64,000 nt of DNA from Aldrovandia affinis (GCA_029706075.1 JAINUG010000544.1:1-64000), one strand, 5' to 3'. Shown: positions 46,501 through 59,836, counted from the stretch's first letter. A program made the numbers and translations. Notes: generated by a model not told the origin, from the letters alone.

Positions 46501-47381
46501 TCCCGCTTACACGGTGCGGAGTATTTTGGCCTCGTGGTGAGTAGGCAGGGGTACTCAGTTCCTGGTGGACTGGGAGGGTTAAGGTCCTGAGGAGCGCAGT
46601 TGGGTTCCATCCCGTCACATCTTGGATCCGTCTATGATCCAGGATTTTCACCGGCGTGGGGCCGAAGGGTCGTCAGGAGGCGCCCCTTAAGAGGGGGTCC
46701 TGTCATGGTTTTTTCCCAGACTCACCGCCGGGTGGCGGTTTTGCGCCTTCCTTGTGGGAGGTGCACAGGTGGGGTTCAATTTGTAATCACCCTCCTACTT
46801 AAACCCGCACCTGTAGTTTGATCGGGGCAAAATCGTAAGCCATCTTTGCGATTTAGCCGGTAAGGTAGTTGTGTCTTTTTAAATACGTAACATAAAGACT
46901 TACTTTAGAAAAAACTCTTTCTGTCCGAAACCATCTTCAAATAAGAACATCTTTATTTGTACCTTCAATAGGAACCTTCCTCTCTATTAGGAGCTTCCGT
47001 TTGGTTTCTTTTGTTCAGTCGGTTCGACTGTGTTTTGGGTTACATTCTTGTTCTTTTGGATCTCCTAGCCCTTTTCTCATTTTCGGACACTCGGTGTCTT
47101 TGGTTTAGTTGTTTGTTTTCTATTACCTTTTGGTAATCCGGTGGACGCATTTCCACCACCGTGTGTTTTGTTTTCTGAAAAGGAATTGTATAAGGTATTT
47201 TGTTTGTCGGGTGTTTTGCTACCCTCACCTTATTAACTCTGCAGATTTTTCTTTATTTATTTTGTTTGTGTCAGTGTGACACTTAGTCACCCATTGGGTG
47301 GTTAGACTGTAGGGCAGTACAGGTTAACTTATTGATCCCCTGGGGTTCTGCGAGTGGCGCCTATCACCATCCACCCTCACA
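43600..47381 (+). mobile_element. Ty3/gypsy LTR retrotransposon, broken fossil
   Basis: Parts in order: end of the protease region ([12 protein letters not shown]), reverse transcriptase ([10 protein letters not shown] and YLDD), RNase H (WTDHKNLEYI), integrase zinc and core parts (FWWPGMEKDVQEF, CTVCARNKS), a C-terminal part ([18 protein letters not shown]), a polypurine tract at 46689-46700 and a 3' LTR. No gag and no 5' LTR are seen, so it is 5' truncated. The pol region is interrupted in several places, roughly four or more, and is not functional. The wording is that of fish chromovirus-like gypsy elements. Age is moderate: protein motifs are still easy to read. Confidence 0.85.
46701..47381 (+). 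repeat. 3' LTR of the gypsy fossil
   Basis: It begins TGTCATGGTT right after the polypurine tract and probably ends ACCATCCACCCTCACA, giving about 680 bp with TGT...ACA ends. The right end is less sure because no second LTR is available for comparison. Confidence 0.6.
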
Positions 47382-47559
47382 TATTCTTACATTACCTATA
47401 ACTCATCTAATTAATTTATCCATAAAAAATAATAGATTTCCACATGGAAGTCGAGAATTGTTGCCCTGACATGGAAGTCTGGAGATCAGTCTCTAGTCAG
47501 AAACTACAGACCAATTAGCATTTTGCCAGTCCTTTCAAAAGCAACTAACTTATTTTTTA

Positions 47560-47916
47560 AATAGCCGTGTTCATTTCTGTCCGAGGTCTTCACCAGGCTG
47601 CTAAAGATTTGAAGACGACTGCCAATAACAAGCTGGTATCCACTCTGCAAAGTACAATTGAGAGACACCTTGTAAAGTTTGAGGATAGGTAATGCTTCCA
47701 GATGGGCGCCATGACCCTTGATTCAAACTGGACTGCTGCATTGGTGAAGAAGGAATCGCCATCAAAGACCTGTTGACTGAAAAGCTTATGTCTCTCCCTT
47801 CGAAAGTGAAGGCCAACTATAGAGCGGATATTCAGTGTGGCAGAAAATATATTTAGGCCAGAATTATGAATGACATGAATCTGAATGATAAAACATTTCA
47901 GGATCTCATAATGATC
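47560..47916 (+). pseudogene. hAT transposase C-terminal remnant
   Basis: Broken frames give KTTANNKLVSTLQSTIERHL, KDLLTEKLMSL, then IERIFSVAENIFRPE and LNDKTFQDLIMIRG. The last two match the hAT dimerisation region (SERIFS.AGNI.RPERC.L.D..F..L..IR). Stops and shifts are present. No ends are seen; the Harbinger-type MITE follows directly. Confidence 0.6.
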
Positions 47917-48423
47917 AGGGGCTGTATGTACAAAGATTCTAAGAATAGGATTGCTGATCATAATCATAATCATAATTGGTCAGGACCGCGGAATCACTTG
48001 CGATCTTCCGCAAGAGACTCAAAACCCACCTCTTCAGAATCCACTACCACTGAACTCTGTCCATCTAGCAAAATTGTCTTCACCACGGTTTACTTGTTCA
48101 ACACTATACTCCAAAAAATAAAAATAAAAATAATCATTTTTTCCTTCCCGGTGTTACAGGTATGGTATGCAGATGCCTGCAATGATGTCTATTGCTGTAT
48201 TCCTGCACTGATCTTGTGCGCTAACTATGATTGTTCCTACCATGTATTAATGCACATCTTGTAAGTCGCTCTGGATAAGAGCGTCTGCTAAATGCTTAAA
48301 ATGTAAAAATATCTAGGATCAGGTTTCCCCAGTCCATATCCTGACCATATCCATTAAGAGCTAAAAGACTAAACTGATCCTAGATCAACACTACTACTAT
48401 TAGAATATTTGTACATACGGCCT
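47917..48423. mobile_element. Harbinger-type MITE holding an L2 fragment
   Basis: Left end AGGGGCTGTATGTACAAAG and right end, from the other strand, AGGCCGTATGTACAAATATT form the inverted repeat. The ends resemble those of the element at 24356-24935. The middle is filled by an L2 3' end at 47978-48306. Confidence 0.6.
47978..48306 (+). mobile_element. L2-type LINE 3' end
   Basis: GGTCAGGACCGCGGAATCAC through FRKRLKTHLF codons, 3' UTR and AAGTCGCTCTGGATAAGAGC tail to AAATGTAAAA. It is nearly the same as 19134-19471 and strongly 5' truncated. Confidence 0.85.
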
Positions 48424-49895
48424 CAGATGTAACAATGTTGAATAAGGAATTTTTGATAGAAAATCGCTATGCTGCTGATCGCTATGCTATTCTGTCTGTT
48501 GTAGGTTTGTGCGTTCAACAAGAACCTGCTGTGGTTATTTGAAACAGCACAATTCTAAACCAGAAGAGTTTCATAGGAAATAAGTTAAAGATTAAATAAT
48601 GTGGGCATGTCTATTCTTAGGGGAGAGATATCTCCTCATCCCTGTGCTTGAATGTAACAATATCAGAAGCATTGAGACTGCCAAAGAGGTATGAGGAGCT
48701 ACTCTTCTGAATGATGCCTTACAAGAGGAAGGAACCCAGTCAAAATGCACAGAGCTCTACTTCCTGTCAATGTTGTTGTTATGGCCAAGAAGAAAAGGCA
48801 CAGTGGACATGAAATCATCCAAAAACAAAGAAAATTGAGACATCTACGTCCATTATCCTGGAAATCTTAAAATCCCAGTGCGTCCAGCTTACCTTGGTGG
48901 AGTCCGCAGTGGATGCAGCATGGAGGAAGTTTCGTTTTACCTTGGTTTCTCCATGGAAGGACCGGTCGCCTATGACATAAAATACTCGAAGTAAGCAAAG
49001 TGCTGTCAAACTCCTTAGAGGCAACGTTTGTCTCCTATAATCATCACTGACATGCGTAATAATCATCCTTCAGCTTAATCCGAGTGAAAACTTAAAGACT
49101 AAACCAAAAGGAATAACAACATCGTGCCATTATCCATGAGGGGAAAGTGGGGAAAATCACAAAACTACAAAATAAAGTAAATACAAAATAAGAGAGTAAG
49201 TACTACATGTACTGTATTTTAAATATCTTTAGAACTATATCCACAAAAATATTACAGATGGAAAAATACATAAAGTATATAAAAACAGAAACAAAAAAAA
49301 GGATCCTTATAGAAAGCCACCAAACCGGGAACACTGATCTGAAATAGGAAATCGAAAACAACAAAAAGATCACAAGAAGAATGGAGAAACATCTATAAAA
49401 CTCACTTTACTACTCAACTCAAGAACACAGAGAGCATTCTTCTGGAAAAAATACAAGTTTAATACTGTTTAACCCCCAAATTACAATCAAAATACTCAAC
49501 CTAAAATACAATGCTGAAGAAACTGAAATGACAAGCAGGCCACTATCTTATATCCTGGTCCTGCCCTATTATGTATACTACCTAAATATTTTTACAGCTT
49601 TAAAATAAATATTTAAAACTGAATTATGGAATCACAACAAAATGCACAGGTCTCACACCTCAAACCATTGAAAGACCAGGCAAATACCAACAACAACAAT
49701 AACAATAAAACAGAGAAACCATAAATGCTGGAGTGGATTGTACATTAAAAATATTCAATGGAAAAATTGTCTTTTTCAACACATCTCAAACAAGACTTGT
49801 TTGGAAAACTATGGGCAAAGGATTGCATTTTTAACTCCTAAAATACAAGCCCACAATGAAACACAAGATAAAGGTATAATCCAGACACCCACAAT
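48424..49895. other. Intergenic DNA, nothing assigned
   Basis: A-rich and without motifs. 49330-49860 has a flavour of a decayed LINE (many A-rich codons), but no domain can be named. Confidence 0.45.
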
Positions 49896-50743
49896 ATTTT
49901 ATTTATTTATTTAAACCTTTATTTAACCAGGAAGTCTCATTGAGATTAAAATCTCTTTTTCAAGAGAGACCTGGCCAAGGTAGCAGCAGTAGGCCTACAC
50001 AATAGTTACAGACAATACAACAGTCAACGGTACATACAACAATACACAGAGACGGCTATTCAGTCTGGAGGAAACATGGCATCTCAAAAACATTTTTATT
50101 CCTCAGTTACAATGTCTTGTATGAGACTTTTAAAATCACCCAGAGGTATGAGATTAACTAACTTCAGCCCTTCCTGTAGATTATTCCACGCCCACGGTGC
50201 ATAATAGGAAAAAGCAGTTTTTCCCAGTTCTGTACGAGCCATGGGAACTTTATAGAGTAAACATTTCCGGGAGCGTAGCGAATAGCTGCCTGAGTTCAGG
50301 TACAACAGAGAACAAAGGTAGAGAGGTAGTTTACCTAGCAACGCTTTATAAATAAAAACATATGAATGTTGCAGTCTGCGTGTAGCCAAAGATGTCCAGC
50401 CCACCAATTGATAGAGTGTACAGTGGTGAGTTAAAGACTTTGCATTAGTAATAAAACGTAGGGATGCATGATACACTGAATTAAGGCTCTGTAAGACAGT
50501 GGAAGCTGCATGCATGTACACAAGGTCACCATAATCAATTACAGACATAAAAGTAGCTTGGACAAGTTTTTTTTTGGCATTAAAAGAAAAACAAGATTTG
50601 TTCCTAAAATAAAAGCCAAGCTTTATCCTAAGCTTCCTGACCAAGTTGTCAACGTGTACTTTAAAAGAGAGCCTGTCATCCAACCAAATACCCAAGTACT
50701 TATACGAGGTCACCCTTTCAATAGATTTACCTTCGGATGTTAA

Positions 50744-52326
50744 CCCTCTGAGGTCCGTGCTAAGCTTTTCGATGTTTTTTGATTTTGGCATGGTCTGATA
50801 TTTATCTCAATTTCATCAATTTAACACACATTTACTCCAAAGTGTTTAATATTTTTATTTGAAGGACAATCACAGCTACATTTGTATGCCATCAATAGTT
50901 TGGTCAGTATCATATGCAGCTTGTAAATAGATCTACAAACACACAAGTTAAAAATAGTTAATTTTTCTGCTGTCACAAAAGTTGTGAAAGCACACACTAA
51001 ACTATAGTGACGAATTGTTTTGCCAATGTGCGTTTGTTCATCAAGGTCTTGGTTATGTAAGGGTGTGAAAATGTTTTAGCACATATGAGATCTAAATAGC
51101 TAAAAACCTGTTTTTATCAGAACTGGTCACATTTATTTCAGGCTGTGGGAGGGCTATATGCTAATTTACTGAATATTCATGATCCACACCTGAAAGATCA
51201 TGGTCAAAGGCCATCAGACAAAGACATCTTGCAGAGTAGCCTACGCATTTCTTGCGACCAACAGAAGCCAGTTTGACAACATCCAAAGTCTGGCATTGGG
51301 CACAGGCACATGATCAAAAGTTTAAGATATTCATCTTTAACGTCTGTAGGAAAACGAAAGCAAAATCCGTGTCTCACGAAGACACGGAAAGACATAAACA
51401 AGACAAAACAAAATAACCAACGATCAGGAACAAACAAAAACGTATCCAAAATCTCGGAATAAACTAAACGCTGGGAATCTAAACCACAATAAGCACACAA
51501 ACAAGTTCTCGAGAGGCAAGAAACATTAATCACAATAGGTATTATCAAGCTAAGCTAGATAATGTCCAAAGCGCCCGAAACAGAATGCCAGCTGGTTAAA
51601 TATCCTCCCGTTAATTATTCGCAGCAGTCCGCAATGATTCTGATTTTTTTCGTATAGCGTCACAAGACGCGGAATTCATATATTTTCACGAGTATTTGAA
51701 AATATGGTAAATCAAATAAATATCAGCATACACCGTCTGTTGCTGGCAGCTCTTAACCGTAAACACAGACAAGATCCGATATAATGTCGGGACATTGTTT
51801 ACGCTGCAATTTCACACACGGAATTCATATATTGAATACGAGTATTTGATAACATGGCAAATCAAATATAGTTACTTACTCTTCGTCAGTTATTGTCTTC
51901 GTCGCTTTCCATCGATGCTCTCAAACACTGCAGCGCAGAAAATCTTTCCATCTTGAATAAAATTGTATGTCTGTATAAAATCTTGCTTCAAATTGTCGGG
52001 ACAGTTTGTGTTGTTTACTTGGCGTTTCACATGGCCCCACGCCCCTCCCCACACCTCCCGAAACTCGCACCTAGTTACCATGTCAATAGAAGGGGACGTT
52101 ACTAAAAAGGTAAAAAACAGAGTAAAAAACAAGGTTTACTTTTGGTCTAATTAACCTAATTTAAAAATCCCATTTGATTTGCCAGTGCTCAAATCGGAAA
52201 GTCGCGATTCTAAGGTTTCTGTCAATGTTTTTGTCGCGTGTGTATGATAAAATATCGCGAAATTAGAAATAGTAATATACTTTTATTGCTGCTGGGAGCG
52301 GCGCCGCTCCCGTCGACCTCAGGGGG
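50744..52326 (-). mobile_element. piggyBac-type DNA transposon, internally deleted (copy 2)
   Basis: TTAA at 50740-50743 and 52327-52330 bound it. Ends contain CCTCTGAGGTCC and CCCTGAGGTCGAC. It matches copy 1 (2568-4201) in reverse, including the transposase scrap near 51204-51400. Just inside one end is the perfect palindrome GGGAGCGGCGCCGCTCCC (52294-52311), at the place of the copy 1 hairpin. Its insertion split LINE X between DKHSILT and SEGKSIERV. Confidence 0.85.
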
Positions 52327-54463
52327 TTAAAATGCTGTGCTTATCAAGCGGCTCAGAACGGGTTCTTGTAAAAATCATGAACTTTGTTTTCTTGGCATTT
52401 AAAACCAGCTTCAAGCTGCACAGAGCAGCCTGTATGGATTGAAATGCAGCCTGCAACTCTTGAATAGCCAGATCTACGGTGGAGGCCTCTGTGTAGACAA
52501 CAGTGTCATCCGCATAGAGATGTATTTTTGCCTGAGTGGCCTTACCCAAATCATTAATGAAGATGGAGAATAGAATAGGTCCCAAAATGGAGCCTTGGGG
52601 GACACCTTTAATAATATCCAGAAACCCAGATTTGTGGCCATCAGCATAGACACATTGTGTTCGATCTACCAGATAGTTTCTGAACCAGTCAACAGTCTCA
52701 GAACTAAAACCAATATTCATGAGTCTGTTTAGCAGCAATTCGTAATCAACTGAGTCAAATGCCTTAGAAAGATCAATAAATATAGCAGCACAATGCCTTT
52801 CCTTTTTGTCAAGTGCTTTAATGATATCATTGGTCACACTCATAACAGCAGTAATAGTGCTGTGGCCAGATCTAAAACCAGACTGAGATGCACTTAAGAT
52901 GTTATTTTCAAGCAGAAATTGCTTTAGCTGAAAATTTACTTGTGTTTCCAAGATCTTTGCCAGAATTGACAATTTGGAGATGGGGCGGTAATTGTTCAGG
53001 TCTGAGGAGTTTCCACCTTTAAGTAAGGGGAGAACGTAGGCTGCTTTCCAGATTTTAGGTATTGAGTTGGTTGAGAGACTCAAATTAAAAACATGAGCAA
53101 GGGGCTCTGCAATTATGTCCGCTGCTACTTTTAAAAGATATGGATCCAAATTATCAGGACCCGCAGACTTTTTGGTGTCAATGTCTTTCAGAGCTTTACA
53201 GACCTGAGCAACAGAAATGGGCCTAAAATAAAATAAATCTGTATGTAGCTCAGATACCGTAGTGGCAGAGGAGATGAGCTGGCATTTGAGTTGCTAAAAA
53301 CAGACCCAGCATTGATGAAGTGCTTGTTAAACTCAGTGACCATAGCAGCTTTATCCTTCAATTCATCTGAATTAACCAGAATGTGTTCAGGGAGACCTGA
53401 AGCAGAATTTGCACCTGACAAGGATTTTATTTGTTTCCAAAATTTAGAGGGATTATTTAGGTTCTCTGTAGTAGATTTTAAATAAAACTCCGATTTAGAT
53501 TTTTTTATCAACAAGGTGCATTTGTTCCTTAGGGCTCTAAAAGCAGTCCAGTCAGCAGTGGAGTCTGAAGATCTAGCTTGGGCCCAGGATTTGTTTCTCT
53601 GTCTAATTAGATCTGCCAGACTGTCCGAGAACCAGGGATTGTCCCTGCCACTGATCCTGAATTTTTTTATTGGGACATGTTTATGAGAGAGAGTCAAGAA
53701 TATTGATTGAAAATAACCCCATGCCATTTCAACATCTGGGATAATTGTGATTCTGTTTAGATCACTGGAGTGTAGGTCATGCAAGAAAGCCTGCTCTTCA
53801 AATCTTTTGAAATGTCTTTTAAATACAAAACGGGGCTTTACTTTGACCATTTTTGTGTCCCTAACACAACCAATTGCACAATGATCACTAACATCATTAC
53901 AAAAAACACCAGTTGATGTGTATTTGTGTGGTGTGTTCGTTAAAATTAAATCTAGCAGAGTCTATTTTAAATCTATTTTGCACTTTAGGATTTAGTCTAG
54001 TTGGGGCATTAATGAGTTGCACAATATTCAAGGAATCACACAAATCTTTAAAACAATCTGAGGCCCGTGTAAGCCAGTCCCAATTGAGGTCACCTATGAG
54101 GATGAATTCTGCATCATTCAGTTTGTGTAAAATATCTGAGAGTGAAGTAAGTGCATCCTTTGAGGCAGACGGAGGTCTATAGCAACCAACCACAGTAATA
54201 TGGGAGTCCTTTGACATGCTCACGTTAATGGCAAGTAGGTCAAATTGTTTAGGTTTGGTAATAGACAAAGTTGCAGAGCTACTTAAATTGGAGCTGACAT
54301 AAACTGCGACTCCTCCGCCTTTACCTGTACGATCAGTTCTATAGACTTTATACCCATCAATAGATATTAGGTCATCCGTTATCGATTTATTGAGCCACGT
54401 TTCAGATAAAACTATGATGTCAGCGTTTGTCGTATTTACCCAGATTTTAATCAAATCGAGTTT

Positions 54464-57400
54464 TATTTTATTTATTTATTTATTTTACCTTTATTTAGCC
54501 AGGGGAGCCCATTGAGACCAAGTCTCATTTACAATGGTGCCCTGATTACAAAACAATTATATAATTTACACAAACAAACAATAAGACAAGGACAATAAAA
54601 ATAGATGAAACCGTCATACAAAATAACAATAATAAGAAGAACTAGTGTTACAATAGAAGTAATTACAATAGTTACGATAAATTTAGAAACACTCACATAC
54701 CACTAACTCTATATCCTTAACCATATTTTTAAAAGTTCCTATGGAGACCACAGAGTCCAGTTTGAAGGTCTCCTGAAGCTCATTAAAAGCTCTAGGCCCA
54801 CAATAGCTAAAAGCAGTTTTACCTAACTCAGTTCTGACACGTGGGATTTCAAGAGTAATCCAATCCCGAGTTCTTGACTGATAAAAACTTGAGTGCAATG
54901 TTAAAAGAGAATTCATGTAAAAGGGAAGCTTTTGTAAGATCCCCTTAAAAACATAGATGAGAAGGTGCTGTTTTCTTTTGGTGGCCAGGGAAGACCATCC
55001 CACTGCCCGATAAAGTGCACAATGATGCGCTCTAAAATGGTCACCTGTGATGAAAAGAAGTGCAGAGTGGTAAACAGTATCGAGTTGTTTGAGGGTAGTA
55101 GAGGAAGCATGCATATAAATAATATCACCATAATCTATTACTGACAAGAATGTGGACCGAATTAAGCACATTCTATTTTCTCGAGAGAAACAAGCTTTGT
55201 TTCTGTAGAGAAATCCAAGTTTCACCCTTAGTTTTTTACAAAGACCATCTACAGTATATGTGTTTTGAAGGACAGCTTCTCATCAATAAAAATTCCAAGG
55301 TATTTATAAAAGGATACTCTTTCAATTATAGACCCATCTAAAGTGTACATCTTATCAGTAGATTCCTTCATGGAGCTGTGATTTGAAAAATGCATGACTT
55401 TTGTTTTAGACGCATTTAAAACAAGTTTCAGCTCCAGAAGTGAGCACTGAAATGAGTTAAAAGCTGACTGTAAAATGGATAATGCACCACCCAATGAAGG
55501 AGCAGATGAATAAATTACTGTATCGTCAGCATAAAAATGTACCTTACAGTCATTTGTAAATGAGGCAATGTTGTTGATGTATAAAGTAAAGAGTAGAGGA
55601 CCAAGGATTGAACCCTGTGGAATACCTCTAGTGACCTCCATGGAAGGGGATTTAATGGAGTCAGCTACAATGCATTGTGATCTATTAGTAAGGTAGCTTG
55701 TAAACCACTGACATGCTTTCTGATCAAAGCCAGCCAGGCCTAGTCTATAAATTAAAAGTGCATGGTCAACTGTGTCGAAAGCTTTGGACAGGTCAACAAA
55801 GAGTGCTGCACAGCTCAACCCTTTGTCACGTGCACATACAATATCATTTATAACCAAAGCTGAGGCTGAAATGGTGCTATGACCAGATCTAAAACCAGAC
55901 TGAACTGGATTTAAAATACCATTGGTAGCTAGGTAAAACTGGATTTGACCATTAACTAGGGACTCCAGGATCTTGGCTAAACAGGAGAGCTTTGAAATTG
56001 GGCGGTAATTGTTAATGTCTTTGATGTCGCCCCCCTTATGAAGAGGAAGCACGTGGGCCGATTTCCAAATCTTTGGGACAATTCCTAAGCTAAGTGAAAG
56101 GTTAAAAATGTGAGTCAGGGGTCCTGTAATTACAGAAGTACCTAAACTTAAAAGCCTAGGGTCAAGAGAGTCAGCCCCCATAGACTTTTTAGAGTCCGTC
56201 TCCCTGAGAGCTACACCGACTTCCCTCTCCATGAGTGGTTTCAGAGAGAAACAGGGGTGAGTAGTTGAGGGCTCAGGGCTAGATGAGCGGGTCCCAACAG
56301 GTTTATGCTGACCTACCCAACCCGCGATGTCTAGGGGATTTAATCTATCAAAGATATGTCCTGCACTAATAAAGTGATCATTAAAAGCATTACAGATTTC
56401 CACTTTCTCATTTAAGGGACCTGAAACAGAGAGTAACTGCTGCGGAAGTATCGGTGCAGAGTTTTTCTTCATGGACTTAATTGTTTTCCAGAATTTGCCA
56501 GGATTTCCAGCACTCATGTGTAGCGAGTTAAGATAGAAATCCGACTTGGCTTTCCTGACCATAGTTGTAAATCTATTTCTTAGATGCCTAAATAAAAACC
56601 AGTCTGAGGGCACCCTGTTTTCTGGATTTTGCCCAGGCTGAATTCCTTTCAGTGAGAATATTTGAGAGCTCGTGTGAAAACCAAACTGTCTGCCTGTTTT
56701 TTTATCCGTATTCTCTTAAAAGGGCATGCTTATCAGCCAAAATGTTAAAATTATTGATAAAATAAGTAAGAGCCTGGTCAGGGTTATTGATAAGAGACAC
56801 CCTACTCATATCACACCCATTTAAATCACACAGAAAATAATCTGCTACAAAGTGTTTAAAATTTATTTTGGTGATGATACGTGGCTTAGCCCTTTGCACT
56901 TTCACGTTCCTGATGCAAGCAATAGGACAGTGATCACTGATACCTTGAGGAAGGACTCCACTGAGTGAATATCTATGAGGCATGTTGGTGAGTATGAGGT
57001 CAATCAAAGAAGATCTAGAGCTACACTTTGCATTAGGGCATGTTGGCTTAGTTATTAATTGAGATATATTTAAATTACAGCACATATCTTTAAAACTATC
57101 TGAGGACGGTTTATCCCAGTCGAGATTAAGGTCACCCATGATCAGCAATTCAGTGCTAGAATAGGAGGAAAATATATCTATGAGATTACCGATAGCACAG
57201 GGTAGGGCTGAAGGGGTCTATATGCTCCTATCACAGTCACCTGGCTATTAATACCAAGGTTCACTGACAGAGACAAACATTCATATTCTTTAGGCACAGT
57301 AAGAGAGGCCAAAAACGGAAACTGGGAAACATGTTCTGACATAAATGACTACACCACCACCCTTTCCCTTTCTGTCAGCTCTAAAAATATGAAAACCATC

Positions 57401-57829
57401 AAGACCTAAATCAGAGTCTAAGACCGATTTTTTCAACCACGATTCAGAAATTATTAAAATGTCTGGCATAGTCTGTTGAACCAGAATGTTGACATAATCC
57501 ATTTTAGGGACCAGACTTCTAACGTTAAGGTGGAGCAGACCAAGTCCATTTCGAGCTTTAAAGACTGAAGCAGATTCGAAAAGGGGTGTCTCTGTGTCAG
57601 CAGCAGTAACTGAGCAACACTGTACTAAAGGCACATCTAATAAATTGCTTAGACAAACCCCAGTAGGTCTGCGACCTGGAGCAGATTTTTCTCTTCGGAC
57701 AGTAGGTGGCAGTCTAGCACTAATTCTCACACTAATCAGGTCAGGGGAGCTGGAGTCCGAAAATTTTTGTGTATACTCCGCCCTGGTATCTTCAATCTGG
57801 GCAGTCTGTACCTCCCTATCCATAATACT
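54464..57829 (-). mobile_element. LINE Y, inserted in LINE X
   Basis: AGTTT borders it at 54459-54463 and 57830-57834, and LINE X reads LVSKL|DLIKIW across the gap, so the insertion is certain. It is a relative of LINE X, 5' truncated (no PNPGP leader), with an AATAAATAAATAAAATA tail at its 3' end (54464-54490). About 3.37 kb. Confidence 0.85.
54683..57823 (-). pseudogene. LINE Y ORF2: endonuclease and reverse transcriptase (broken)
   Basis: 57290-57823: LLHLNVRSLVPKMDYVNI, LIISESWLKKS and GKGGGVVIYV. 56702-57148: IMGDLNLDWDKPSSDS, SLIDLILTN and SDHCPIA. 55249-56613 (454 residues): NNYRPISKLSCLAKILE, SGFRSGHSTIS, DLSKAFDTVDHAL, IPQGSILGPLLFTLY, YADDTVIY and FYKYLGIFIDEKLSFK. 54683-55225: C terminus (FSYCGPRAFNELQETF). 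The catalytic YADD is intact, but frame breaks near 55240, 56620 and 57200-57290 make it inactive. Confidence 0.85.
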
Positions 57830-59045
57830 AGTTTGGAGACAAGACTTCTGACATTTAAATGTAGGAAACTAAGGCCGGACCTACCTTTAAGATCCGAAGG
57901 AGTCGGTAAACATTGCATAGAAATGCCGGGCCCAGGATTGGGTTGAACATTCCCAGATAACAATAACAGAAGCATAATAATGCATCGCAATTTCAATTTC
58001 AGTTTCGCAGCGTACGCATTTTTTTTCTGAAACAGCGTCGTCATCAACAAAGTGGGAGTCCTTTGAAACAATAAAATAGTCATTTAAAAGCATTAGATTG
58101 CGTAAATACACGATCTCATTCACTTGCTTTAGGGACTGGTAAAACATGGATTGATTGGAGGGACTGATTGACTGATGAAACTGACAGGACTGATTCTCGT
58201 CGGGGTGTTTGAGAATTGTCCGGAGTGTAACAAAATGAACTCGCTCACCTGACTTTGCCCATAAAGTCCATTTGATCCAGAATTGCACTGAATAAGCAAC
58301 ACACATATGAATAAATTCATGATGCTTTCTTGGATTTTTATGTAGCCCACTGTCTGTTTAGTGAAGTTGTAGTATCCTGTAGCACCGTGCGATAGCAAGC
58401 AGCCTCACCACACGCGCGGGTGGCCAGGTCCTCGCTCGCAGTGGAGCCAGTAGCGTAGCTCCCCGGGTACATTCTCCGACCTCGACTCAGTTCAGAGATC
58501 TGCCAATCCGGCAACCTTACCACCGCTCATAAAATCGATTAGCCTACAATCGACGCGCAACCAGGCACTCCAAGATAGTAATCCAGCGGATGAAAGAGCA
58601 AGACTTCATAAAAATGTAAAATAAAGTTCAACTGTGTAGACTAGCAATCCTAGGATTTTTAATTATTCCATCCTGGGAATTCAGCTACTCCACTGCCCAG
58701 ATGATTTTCAGACAAGCACCCGATGCAGTGCTAGCGATCCCCAATAGGTACTGTACTCCAGCAGCTGTAGTGTAGACGCGGTCTCAGGTAGGCCCCGAGA
58801 GAGTAGGCCACAATCAATCAGCAGGCCACGAGTCAGCCCGAGTTAGGATATCTTTAAAATGTATTAAAAAATTTTTTTAAATTAAAAGTTTTCTTTAAAG
58901 CTGCAAACTTGAAGTGAAATGTTTGTTCTTTAGGTAGTACCACTTTCTTCAGGCAGAAGTAGGCTATACAACATCAAACTAAAACATAAACTCAGACCTT
59001 ATGGACTGACACACAAACAGTAGACTGACTAGCTGCCATCTTGGA

Positions 59046-59836
59046 TTCCAAGCTCGAGGAGATGGGGAGGGGGATTCATGGTGAAGAACCAGGGGGGCAC
59101 CCACTTGAACACAGCAAGTCACCATTGATAAGAGTGTACATTACATTAATGTAATGTACAAAATGCTGTATGTAAATACCTACAATGACACCTGAAATGA
59201 TCACAGTATTACATTAAAAGGTTATCCTTTTAAAGTGAGCATACCGTCTCTCACCCTGTGTGACTCAAATGCTAAACAAAGCTTGACATGTTTAATGTTT
59301 AATGTTTAGTGTTTAGTGTTTAGTGTTTCATGGACACTCAGAGGAACAAAAAGCCAAACTCCACTCACTGAAAGTAAATAGTGCCACTCCTTTTGTCAAA
59401 TTAAAAGTGCATTATGGGCGAACTGGTTTGCTTCCCCGGTTTGTTTGTTTGTTTGTTTGTTTGTTTGTTTGTGGTAAGCGTAGAAAATAAAAGTGTGAGC
59501 CATACTCTGTATGAGGTCAACAGTCACCTGCATTCTTTGAAAACTGCTCTTTATGTTAAAGAGATGATGTTATAGAGAGGCTTGTGAATCATAGTCAGAC
59601 TGATCCAAAGGGAACTGTGTTTGGAAAGAGTCAAATAAGCCTCAGTTCTCTATCAGTACAGAAACAGTGATTTACACAAAGGGGATAGTTAACTCGATAA
59701 AATGGAAGATAAAACCTATACAAAACTCTATAGCAGTATATTAAACACAATGTATTTCATGTACATTTGATTATTGAACATTTTATCCTTAGATTTTTTA
59801 CTCTCTGTGAAAGTCCCAACTCCCAACTTATGTGTT
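59046..59836. other. Intergenic DNA with simple repeats
   Basis: It includes a short palindrome TGTACATTACATTAATGTAATGTAC-like at 59147-59171, TTTAGTG/TTTAATG runs at 59288-59330 and a TTTG run at 59440-59473. Nothing coding. Confidence 0.6.

Larger units (their letters stand above)
50096..58083 (-). pseudogene. LINE X ORF2 in three separated parts
   Basis: Part 1 (57835-58083): leader GNVQPNPGPG and the first endonuclease strand HLNVRSLVSKL. Part 2 (52331-54463): DLIKIWVNTTNADIIVLSETWL, GKGGGVAVYV, GCYRPPSAS, LIGDLNWDW, then the linker and RT with NNYRPISKLSILAKI, SGFRSGHSTI, DLSKAFDSVDYELL, GVPQGSILGPILFSIFINDL and YADDTVVY. Part 3 (50096-50739): SYKYLGIWLDDRLSFK to the C terminus (FSYYAPWAWNNLQEGL). 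Parts 1 and 2 are parted by LINE Y, parts 2 and 3 by the piggyBac. Within part 2 there are further frame breaks near 53190 and 53870. Confidence 0.8.
49896..59045 (-). mobile_element. LINE X (CR1/L2 superfamily), carrying two insertions
   Basis: On the minus strand it runs from a 5' leader at about 59045 (TTGGAATCCAAGATGGCAGC) to an AAATAAATAAAT tail at 49896. ORF2 starts at 58083 with LSGNVQPNPGPG, typical for this LINE group. Removing LINE Y (54464-57829) and the piggyBac (50744-52326) leaves roughly 4.2 kb, a plausible full length. Stops and shifts make it inactive. Clade inside the superfamily is uncertain. Confidence 0.8.
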
